DNA of 8,486 nt from Dehalococcoidia bacterium. Lineage in GTDB: Bacteria > Chloroflexota > Dehalococcoidia > Tepidiformales > Tepidiformaceae. Below the pieces are notes generated by a model that was not told where the DNA came from, searched no databases, and was given only the letters and a program-made list of their open reading frames with translations. The stretch is from contig SLAK01000397.1 of NCBI GenBank assembly GCA_007126855.1, positions 1 through 8,486 of the forward strand, in the 5' to 3' direction. Numbering within the stretch: position 1 is the stretch's first letter; the number at the start of each line of letters is the position of its first letter. Both the position numbers and the translations under genes were made by a program. This document shows, one piece after another, positions 1 to 5,344 of the stretch.

Positions 1-76
1 CCAGGCAGAGGAGGACGAAGGGAGCAGCGCGAACGAGTTGCGCCGGCGTCGATGGGTAGCCAACCGATGCGGGCAT
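1..76 (-). CDS. Possible N-terminal fragment of a leftward gene, unidentified
   Basis: An ATG at 74-76 on the minus strand opens a frame that stays open to the window edge. It encodes about 25 residues starting MPASVGYPSTPAQLVRAAP and then a short hydrophobic run (FVLLCL), which could be the beginning of a signal peptide or membrane anchor. The ribosome binding site is poor: AAGG touches the ATG directly, and a GGGAG lies about 12 nt upstream. A promoter-like pair sits about 100 bp upstream on the same strand. The fragment is too short to identify, and it could be a chance open frame in GC-rich DNA. I do not assign a function. Confidence 0.25.
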   Translation of the reverse strand, partial: MPASVGYPSTPAQLVRAAPFVLLCL

Positions 77-172
77 CCTTGCCAGGAACTCCCGGCGGGA
101 CCGCCAGGTTCGGATCAGCACGCGGTGTCCCTCTGTGTGGAAATGCTGCCCGGCGCCCTCCGGGACGCGCAC

Positions 173-201
173 ACTTTAGAGCGCGCGCCCGCAGATGTCA
201 C
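173..201 (-). promoter_or_regulatory. Candidate sigma-70-type promoter, leftward
   Basis: Read on the minus strand, GTGACA (196-201) is one base from the TTGACA consensus. After exactly 17 bp comes TAAAGT (173-178), which matches TATAAT at four of six positions. It lies downstream of the hydrolase stop and upstream of the possible partial gene at the left edge, so it would give that gene a leader of roughly 90 nt. This is consensus matching by eye only. Confidence 0.3.
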
Positions 202-211
202 GCTTTGGCCA

Positions 212-233
212 CGGGGCGTGCCCGCAAGCCCCG
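212..233 (-). terminator. Weak GC hairpin downstream of the hydrolase gene
   Basis: CGGGGC (212-217) and GCCCCG (228-233) form a perfect 6-bp stem with a 10-nt loop, about 35 bp past the hydrolase stop codon. No T-run follows on the minus strand, so it is not a classical intrinsic terminator. It could help Rho-dependent ending or transcript stability, or be chance in a GC-rich spacer. Confidence 0.2.
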
Positions 234-267
234 AGACGGTGTTGGGAGGGCGCGCACCGGGGCCGCT

Positions 268-1056
268 TCAGCTTCGGTGGATGAAGGCGTCGACGGTGTC
301 GAAGTACTGGTCCTGGCCGAGCCAGAGGATGTCGTTGTGCCCGGCCCCTGGGATGACCTGAAGCTCGCGCTCCGTGCCCTCGAGCATGTCGTAGAGCTCG
401 GCAGCGTGGGATACGGGGATGAGCTCGTCGTATTCGCCATGAATGATGAGCACCGGCAGCCGGATGGAGCGGACCTTGGCTTCGTGCGCCTCGACAAGCG
501 CGCCGCCTTCGCCCTGTTCGGGGTCGGCGCCGATCATCGCGATGAGCCTGCGCAGGTTGGCAGCGCCGCTTTCGATGATGAGCCCTTCGAGGCGTTTCGG
601 AAGGTGGGCCGCGATCTCGAGCGCCGGGTGGCTTCCGAGGCTCCTGCCCATGATGAAGCGCGGACCCGTGAAGCCCTGTTCATCGAGAATGCGGTGGAAG
701 GTATGGGCCACGGGGTGAGCGTCCGCCACAAGCGAGCTGAAGCTGGGACGGCCACCACTGGCGCCATAGCCGCGGAACTCGGCAACGAACAGGTTTGCCC
801 CCACCTCGCGGTAGAGCGGCGCGATGCCGTCGTGGTCGGCGGCGACTTCGCCGTTGCCGTGGAAGTAGAGGATGGTAGCCGCCGCGGGGTCATGCGCATA
901 GAAGCGCGCGCCCACGGAGATGCCCGGCTCCACTTCGACCAGGTGGTCGGTGGCGCCCGGAGGCGGGTGACCATGGTCGGGCCGCGGGAAGAAGATGAAC
1001 CCGGCTGCGCCGGAACGGTCGATGAGTGCGTAGTCGGGCGAGGGGTCGGCAGCCAT
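268..1056 (-). CDS. Alpha/beta hydrolase (serine hydrolase), cytoplasmic
   Basis: This 262-residue protein is a single alpha/beta-hydrolase domain with its catalytic parts in the expected order. HGNGE at 66-70 matches the oxyanion-hole loop. GRSLGS at 137-142 is the nucleophile elbow, with Ser139 as nucleophile. Asp210 in HGEYDELIP is the probable acid. His240 in GAGHND is the catalytic base. The RGYGASGG segment at 95-102 is typical of the lysophospholipase/ABHD13-like branch. There is no signal peptide or membrane helix, so it should act in the cytoplasm. The substrate cannot be told from sequence; an ester, thioester or lipid hydrolase are all possible. The ATG start fits the family's usual N-terminal length, although no strong ribosome binding site precedes it. 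It lies 51 bp after the AI-2E transporter gene on the same strand and may be co-transcribed with it. The family call is firm and the reaction unknown. Confidence 0.9.
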   Translation of the reverse strand: MAADPSPDYALIDRSGAAGFIFFPRPDHGHPPPGATDHLVEVEPGISVGARFYAHDPAAATILYFHGNGEVAADHDGIAPLYREVGANLFVAEFRGYGASGGRPSFSSLVADAHPVAHTFHRILDEQGFTGPRFIMGRSLGSHPALEIAAHLPKRLEGLIIESGAANLRRLIAMIGADPEQGEGGALVEAHEAKVRSIRLPVLIIHGEYDELIPVSHAAELYDMLEGTERELQVIPGAGHNDILWLGQDQYFDTVDAFIHRS

Positions 1057-1063
1057 TGGGCCA

Positions 1064-1082
1064 ATACCCTACAGGAGGGTAT
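1064..1082. promoter_or_regulatory. Perfect 7-bp inverted repeat between transporter and hydrolase genes
   Basis: The arms ATACCCT (1064-1070) and AGGGTAT (1076-1082) are perfectly complementary around the 5-nt centre ACAGG. The element lies in the 51-bp gap, 8 bp before the hydrolase ATG on the minus strand. It could be an operator for that gene, or a small hairpin ending or processing the upstream transcript. From memory, the G/C tract flanked by AT resembles operators of the CsoR/RcnR metal- and aldehyde-sensing repressors, but no such repressor gene is in view and the spacing is not identical. The inverted repeat is seen directly; its role is a guess. Confidence 0.4.
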
Positions 1083-1107
1083 GCCCCGGCAACAGTGCTG
1101 AGCGGGG

Positions 1108-2241
1108 TCAGGTTGGGCCGGACGCAGCCTGAGCGCCCTCCTGGGGCTCTTCCGGCGCTTCGCCTGCCTGGGGCTCGTCGCCCGTGCCCACGTCGTCTTC
1201 ACGCGTGAGTTCGCGGAGGAGGACGGAGATAACAGCAATGAGCGGCGTGATGAACATGGCGCCGAGGATGCCAGCAATGCCGGCAGCTCCAGTGATGCCG
1301 AGAAGGACGACGATGGGGTGGAGGTTGACCGAGTGCCCAAAGACAACGGGTTCGATGACATTGCTTTCGAATTGCTGGACGAAGAGGACGATGCCAAGCA
1401 TCCACAGGGCAGTGACTGGCCCACCGTCTGCGAGAGCAATGAGGACGGCGACGGCCCCGGCAACGGTGGCGCCGACTATGGGGATGAAGGCCAGGATGAA
1501 GGTGAGGACGCCGATCGGAATGGCAAGCGGCACGCCCAGGACATAGGCGCCAAGGCCAATGCCGATGCCATCGATGACAGCGACAACGGCCATTGCCCGG
1601 AGGTATCCGCCCAGGGTGCCCCAGGCGCGGTCTCCGGCGCGCAACACCTTCTCGTGCTCCGTCGCAGGAAGGCGATGGACGAGCCAGGCCCACATTCGAT
1701 CGCCATCTTTGAGGAAGTAGAAGGTGAGCACAGCGGCGAGGAGGACGCCTATGGTCGCCTCGATGACAACGGGAACACCGGCGAGGGCGCCTTCGGCCAG
1801 GCGATCGAGGGCGATATCCTGGGCGGACTCGACGGCGTTGCGGATATCGTCGACCTGGTCGGAGCCGAGGCCGATCGGCCCTTCCTCCAGCCAGTCATAG
1901 ATGTCCTCGTAGGCCGTTTCGACACTTGCGACCAGGTCATCCCATTCGTCGACGACGGGCGGAATGATGGCGAGAAAGAGCACGCCAATGCACAGGAGTC
2001 CAAAGAGCACCGCCAGAAGGCTGGCCAGTGTGTTTGGAATGCGCGAACCGACAAGAAAGCGTTTGACCGGGAGCAAGGCGGTGCAGAGGAACAGGGCAAA
2101 AACGGAGGGAATGACGATGATGGTGATGTGGGTAAGGAGCCAGAGGCCGACGCCAATGGCGATGATGATGACGAGGCCGCGCCAGGAAACCGACGCGATG
2201 CGGTCGAGGCGCGAAAACCAGCGCGGTTCTTCCTGAGTCAT
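1108..2241 (-). CDS. AI-2E family transporter (PF01594-type membrane permease)
   Basis: This 377-residue polytopic membrane protein has the layout of the AI-2E/PerM family. An N-terminal helix pair (about 22-57) and a further helix (about 72-96) are followed by a soluble helical insert (about 97-150) and then a C-terminal helix bundle (about 155-345). Family hallmarks are FLKDGDRM at 176-183, FIPIVGATVAG at 252-262, and the block from VIEPVVFGHSVNLHP (295-309) to GILGAMFITPLIAV (324-337). The C-terminus is a cytoplasmic acidic, Pro/Ala-rich tail of about 30 residues. Members are named for autoinducer-2 export, but others act as ion antiporters or unknown exporters, and no lux genes are nearby, so the substrate is open. 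The ATG has a GGAG 5 nt upstream (on the minus strand). It is divergent from the phosphofructokinase gene, with the hydrolase gene downstream on the same strand. Confidence 0.93.
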   Translation of the reverse strand: MTQEEPRWFSRLDRIASVSWRGLVIIIAIGVGLWLLTHITIIVIPSVFALFLCTALLPVKRFLVGSRIPNTLASLLAVLFGLLCIGVLFLAIIPPVVDEWDDLVASVETAYEDIYDWLEEGPIGLGSDQVDDIRNAVESAQDIALDRLAEGALAGVPVVIEATIGVLLAAVLTFYFLKDGDRMWAWLVHRLPATEHEKVLRAGDRAWGTLGGYLRAMAVVAVIDGIGIGLGAYVLGVPLAIPIGVLTFILAFIPIVGATVAGAVAVLIALADGGPVTALWMLGIVLFVQQFESNVIEPVVFGHSVNLHPIVVLLGITGAAGIAGILGAMFITPLIAVISVLLRELTREDDVGTGDEPQAGEAPEEPQEGAQAASGPT

Positions 2242-2330
2242 GCGCGCTCCGTCAACACCGTCATGTGGCGGCCCATGGAAGGATCGTAGCGTGGAGACGG
2301 TACCGTGGGCGACCAGCGGCGGTCTTCACG

Positions 2331-2345
2331 GTGGGTTGAACCCAC
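2331..2345. promoter_or_regulatory. 15-bp palindrome in the divergent control region
   Basis: GTGGGTT (2331-2337) and AACCCAC (2339-2345) are perfect inverted arms around a single central G. The element lies about 57 bp before the phosphofructokinase ATG and about 90 bp from the transporter start, within the shared 161-bp region 2242-2402. The size and odd-centred symmetry suit a dimeric repressor operator that might serve one or both genes. As RNA it would form only a 5-bp stem with a 5-nt loop. I see no convincing -35/-10 pair near it. Confidence 0.35.
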
Positions 2346-2402
2346 GGGGAGAAAGGACAACGCTGGTGAGAGGATTATGTACGTCACCGGAGGGGGCCCG
2401 GC

Positions 2403-3737
2403 ATGACTCATCAGAAGCGATTGGCGATCCTGGTCGGCGGCGGGCCCGCGCCCGGGATCAACTCAGTGATCAGTGCGGCGACGATCCGGGCGGTGCTCCA
2501 GGGGGTCGAAGTGCTGGGTATCGAGGACGGCTTTGAGTGGCTGATGCAGGGAAACATCGACCATGTGCGCGAGCTGACCATCGACGACGTGAGCCGGATC
2601 CACTTCCGGGGCGGGTCGCACATCGGCATTTCGCGGGCGAACCCAACGAAGGAAGCCGGCGACCTTGAGCGCACGATCCTTTCGCTGCTGCGGCTGAACG
2701 TGTCACACCTGATCACCATTGGCGGAGACGACACGGCCTATTCGGTGCTGAAGCTCGATGAGGTGGCGGACGGACGTATCCACATTGTGCATGTGCCAAA
2801 GACGATCGATAACGATCTGCACCTGCCGCCATATGTAGACACATTTGGCTACCAGACAGCGCGGCACATCGGCGTGGAGATCGTGAAGAACCTGATGGTG
2901 GATGCGCGGACGACGTCCCGCTGGTACTTCGTCATCGCGATGGGCCGCCAGGCGGGGCACCTGGCACTGGGCATTGGCAAGTCTGCCGGGTCGACGCTGA
3001 CGCTGATCCCCGAGGAGTGGCCAGCTACGCCAATCTCGCTGAAGACCGTGGTGGACACACTCGTGGGGGCCATCATCAAGCGGCTGGCACACGGCCGGCG
3101 GGACGGAGTGGCGGTCCTCGCGGAGGGGCTCACGCTGAACATCGATCCGGCGGACCTGGCTGAGATCGAGGAAGTCGAGCGGGACGCGCACGGAAACGTG
3201 CGCATCGCGGAGATCAACCTCGGCGAAATCCTGAAGTCGCAGGTGCAGAAGCGACTGAAGGAATGGGGGATGCATGCCACTATCGTGGCCAAAAACATTG
3301 GCTACGAGCTTCGGTGCGCGGATCCAGTGCCCTATGACCTGGAGTACACGCGCGACCTTGGCTATTGCGCGACGAAGTACCTGCTTTCCGGTGGCGCGGC
3401 AGCGATGATTTCGGTGCAGGGGGGACAGTTCGTGCCGGTGCCATTCCGGGAGTTTGTTGACCCGGAGACGGGGCGGGCGAAGGTACGATACGTGGATATC
3501 CTGTCGACACGGTACGCGATCGCGCGCCGCTACATGATCCGGCTGCGGCGCGACGACTTCGAGGACCCGCATGAGCTGGCACGGTTCGCGGCAACGTGCG
3601 GGATCAGCGTGCAGGAGTTCCGGCAGCAATTTGAGTACCTGATCGAGACGGAGCCGCCCCCCCTGGAGCTGGAGCCAGCTGTGCCGGTGGATCCAAGCGA
3701 AGAGGCGAAGATGAAGGAGACGGCCACAGGCGCGTAA
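2403..3737 (+). CDS. pfp: 6-phosphofructokinase, PPi-dependent type by signature
   Basis: This enzyme phosphorylates fructose 6-phosphate to fructose 1,6-bisphosphate in cytoplasmic glycolysis. The 444-residue protein shows the PFK landmarks in order: GGGPAPGIN at 12-20 (phosphoryl-donor loop), GGDDT at 107-111, PKTIDND at 132-138 with catalytic Asp136, MGRQAGHLAL at 180-189 (substrate binding), and YMIRL at 534-equivalent position near the C-terminus. Two residues decide the donor. Asp110 replaces the glycine found in the ATP enzymes' GGDGS, and Lys133 replaces the glycine of PGTIDND. Both changes are known marks of diphosphate-dependent PFK (EC 2.7.1.90), which is reversible. The protein is longer than the roughly 320-residue E. 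coli enzyme and ends in a Pro/Glu-rich tail (from about 418). The start is well supported: GGAGGGGG at 2389-2396 lies 6 nt before the ATG. PPi use is an inference from these residues and has not been measured. Confidence 0.95.
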   Translation: MTHQKRLAILVGGGPAPGINSVISAATIRAVLQGVEVLGIEDGFEWLMQGNIDHVRELTIDDVSRIHFRGGSHIGISRANPTKEAGDLERTILSLLRLNVSHLITIGGDDTAYSVLKLDEVADGRIHIVHVPKTIDNDLHLPPYVDTFGYQTARHIGVEIVKNLMVDARTTSRWYFVIAMGRQAGHLALGIGKSAGSTLTLIPEEWPATPISLKTVVDTLVGAIIKRLAHGRRDGVAVLAEGLTLNIDPADLAEIEEVERDAHGNVRIAEINLGEILKSQVQKRLKEWGMHATIVAKNIGYELRCADPVPYDLEYTRDLGYCATKYLLSGGAAAMISVQGGQFVPVPFREFVDPETGRAKVRYVDILSTRYAIARRYMIRLRRDDFEDPHELARFAATCGISVQEFRQQFEYLIETEPPPLELEPAVPVDPSEEAKMKETATGA

Positions 3738-3749
3738 CGAGGCCGCACC

Positions 3750-3805
3750 GGGCGGGCGCTCTGGACCGCGAGCAAGGTTCAGCCAGGCAAGCGGAGCGTT
3801 CGCCC
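3750..3805 (+). terminator. Long hairpin after the phosphofructokinase gene, possible terminator
   Basis: GGGCGGGCGCTC (3750-3761) can pair over 12 bp with GAGCGTTCGCCC (3794-3805) if two G-U wobbles are allowed, leaving a 32-nt loop. It starts 13 nt after the stop codon. No U-tract follows, so a Rho-independent terminator is not certain. A competing 6-bp stem, CTCTGG (3759-3764) with CCAGAG (3804-3809), would exclude it. It may end the pfp transcript or act in the leader of the next gene. Confidence 0.3.
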
Positions 3806-3857
3806 AGAGTAGTGACGAGCCGTAGACTCACGATGAAGACAGGCAGGTTTGGACAAC

Positions 3858-4448
3858 ATGATTTCTAGCATTGTGCTTGCTGCCGGCGCTTCGACGCGTA
3901 TGGGCGAGCCGAAGGCGCTGCTCGACTGGGGCGGGGAGCCGTTGATTTGCTATCAGGTGAACCAGCTTGCGGAAGCGGGCGTGGACGAAGTGGTGGCGGT
4001 GCTGGGATACCGGGCGGACGACATTAGCCGGATGATGCGGCAGTTGCACTGCCGCATCATGCTGAATGCGCGGTACCAGATGGGGCGGGCAGGTTCCCTG
4101 CGCATCGGGGCGAAGGCGGTGAACCGCGACGCCGACACCATCGTCATCACGAACGTTGACCAGCCCCGTCCAGCCTCGCTGATCCGGGCGCTGCTGGACG
4201 CACACGCCGATGGTGACTGGCTGGCGACGCGCCCGGCGTACGAAGGCCAGGGTGGGCACCCGATCATCGTCTCGGGCAAGCTGCGGGGCGAACTGCTAGC
4301 AGCGACCGACGAGCAGGAGGGGCTGCGCGGGATCCTGCGCGAGCACGCCAACCAGGTGCAGACGATCCCCTGGGACGAGAGCTGCGTGCTGGACCTGAAC
4401 ACACGAGAAGACTACGAACGGGCACGGCCGCAGATAGCATCTGCCTGA
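3858..4448 (+). CDS. MobA/MocA-like nucleotidyltransferase
   Basis: This 196-residue protein is a single NTP-transferase domain. It opens with the nucleotide-binding signature LAAGASTRMG (7-16) followed by Lys19. It also carries VDQP at 100-103, where the Asp should bind the metal ion, GHP at 133-135, and LDLNTREDYERA (178-189), which matches the closing 'DIDTPEDY' motif of the MocA branch. MocA enzymes join CTP to molybdopterin to make the cytosine dinucleotide cofactor for xanthine-dehydrogenase-type enzymes; relatives use GTP or activate sugars. No molybdoenzyme or XdhC gene is in view, so the substrate is uncertain. An in-frame TTG exists at 3849, but AGGCAGG at 3841-3847 lies 10 nt before the ATG and would touch the TTG, so I chose the ATG. 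A HAD-like gene follows after 15 bp, suggesting one operon. TAGACT at 3823-3828 resembles a -10 box, without a good -35. Confidence 0.85.
   Translation: MISSIVLAAGASTRMGEPKALLDWGGEPLICYQVNQLAEAGVDEVVAVLGYRADDISRMMRQLHCRIMLNARYQMGRAGSLRIGAKAVNRDADTIVITNVDQPRPASLIRALLDAHADGDWLATRPAYEGQGGHPIIVSGKLRGELLAATDEQEGLRGILREHANQVQTIPWDESCVLDLNTREDYERARPQIASA
4032..4060. repeat. Perfect 13-bp inverted repeat with 3-nt loop inside a coding sequence
   Basis: The arm ATGATGCGGCAGT (4032-4044) is the exact reverse complement of ACTGCCGCATCAT (4048-4060), separated only by TGC. The element starts exactly on codon 59 of the nucleotidyltransferase gene and covers residues 59-68 (MMRQLHCRIM). A perfect 13-bp stem with so short a loop is not expected by chance in a few kilobases. 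It could fold as a stable mRNA hairpin or extrude as a DNA cruciform, or it may mark a past small inverted duplication. Confidence 0.85.
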
Positions 4449-4463
4449 GCGCGGAGTACGCGT

Positions 4464-5105
4464 ATGGGCATCCGGCCACGCGCGGTGATCTTCGACCTGG
4501 ATGCGGCGGTTATCGATAGCCGCCCGGCATGGCGCTACGCGCTGGAAGAAGCGGTCGCGATGGTCACCGGCGAGCGCATCGACGCGGACCCGCTGGCCGA
4601 GGAATACCGCGGGCGGCCTTGGGGCCACGCGATATCTATCGTTGTGCACGAGCGCGCCGGCCAGGTGCGCTGCGCGGAGCTTTGCGAGCAGTACTACCGG
4701 CGGAGCGCGCTGAAGCGGTTGCTGGTGTTCGAGGGGATCGGGATGGCGCTGGACCAGCTTCGCGGGGAGGGTATCGCGATGGGCGCGGTAAGCCGGGAGA
4801 GGCACCGCGACGCGATGCGGCAGATCGAATCGACGGGGGTCGACCGCTTCTTCACGGTGCTTTCGCCAACAAACGAAGGGCCATGGGATCCCGGCGAGCG
4901 TTTCCTGGAATGCGTGGAGTACCTCGAATTCGACCAGGAAGACACGGTCTACGTGTCTCCGGACGATTACGACCTGTCGCGCGTAAGCACAACGGGCGCG
5001 GTTACGCTGCGGGCGGGCTGGGCAATTGACCGCGAACGCGGGGACGAGTCGCTGACCCATCCTTCGCAGGTGTGGGCGGCGATCTGCAGGTTAAGGCGCG
5101 ATTGA
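4464..5105 (+). CDS. HAD-like protein with degenerate catalytic motifs
   Basis: This 213-residue protein has the outline of a HAD-superfamily phosphatase of the beta-phosphoglucomutase/Gph type. Motif I is FDLDAAVID (10-18), with nucleophile Asp11 and acid/base Asp13, although the usual Gly-Thr after them is Ala-Ala. A helical cap spans about 20-85. Motif II is Ser110 in GAVSRERH. The motif III region (about 135-147) reads TNEGPWDPGERF, where the usual 'KPDP' lysine is missing. The motif IV region reads VSPDDYD (164-170), where the usual GD is Ser-Pro; later Asp residues remain and might substitute. The protein may therefore be a slow or inactive phosphatase, a binding protein, or one with shifted catalytic residues. 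GGAG at 4453-4456 is well placed for the ATG. It lies 15 bp after the nucleotidyltransferase gene and is probably co-transcribed with it. No substrate can be named. Confidence 0.75.
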   Translation: MGIRPRAVIFDLDAAVIDSRPAWRYALEEAVAMVTGERIDADPLAEEYRGRPWGHAISIVVHERAGQVRCAELCEQYYRRSALKRLLVFEGIGMALDQLRGEGIAMGAVSRERHRDAMRQIESTGVDRFFTVLSPTNEGPWDPGERFLECVEYLEFDQEDTVYVSPDDYDLSRVSTTGAVTLRAGWAIDRERGDESLTHPSQVWAAICRLRRD

Positions 5106-5332
5106 TAGGGGATCGATAGAGCCGGATGCATCGGTCCGCGTGCGGCATATCACGGGTCGCCACAGCGGAACCCGGAGGGGCGATCTGGGCCGCGGAAGTT
5201 CCACAATCGGCTATGTAGAGCCCGCGGAGGCGGTTGGCCGGGCGCCAGGGGCGGCCGGGTTTCAAGCTCCAAAGGGTTTCCCGCGCGCCGTAAGGCGGGG
5301 TAGATTGGATGAACCGTGCAAACACTCACGAC

Positions 5333-5338
5333 GGGGAG
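5333..5338 (+). promoter_or_regulatory. Ribosome binding site that fixes the GTG start of GAPDH
   Basis: GGGGAG lies 6 nt before the GTG at 5345. An upstream in-frame ATG at 5309 would add 12 residues (MNRANTHDGEHP) that do not fit the family, whose N-terminus normally begins only a few residues before KIGINGFGR. The remaining 239-bp spacer 5106-5344 shows no gene. TAGATT at 5301-5306 is a weak -10-like match without a good -35. Confidence 0.75.
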
Positions 5339-5344
5339 CATCCT

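Noticed and set aside
52..1101. A 349-codon open frame on the plus strand across the hydrolase gene
   Set aside because: It is antisense to a hydrolase with a full catalytic triad. Its translation is Ala/Arg/Glu/Val-rich with no recognisable motif, as expected for the opposite strand of GC-rich coding DNA.
2161..2175. Short GAT-repeat-like run as a microsatellite
   Set aside because: It is the reverse of Ile/Val codons in the first membrane helix of the transporter, and only about three units long.
1318..2289. A 323-codon plus-strand frame antisense to the AI-2E transporter
   Set aside because: The product is a highly acidic, low-complexity Asp/Gly/Glu mix made by reading hydrophobic codons backwards. 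The minus-strand frame matches a known family from end to end.
2703..3629. A 308-codon minus-strand frame inside the phosphofructokinase gene
   Set aside because: It is His/Arg/Pro-rich and lacks any domain, while the plus strand has all the PFK motifs.
3655..3661. Run of seven C as a possible frameshift site near the end of pfp
   Set aside because: The frame is open through it and encodes a plausible Pro-rich tail. There is no alternative downstream product or slippery-site partner structure that I can support.
5309..5344. ATG at 5309 as the GAPDH start
   Set aside because: It adds 12 residues not typical of the family and is less well placed than GTG 5345, which has GGGGAG 6 nt upstream.
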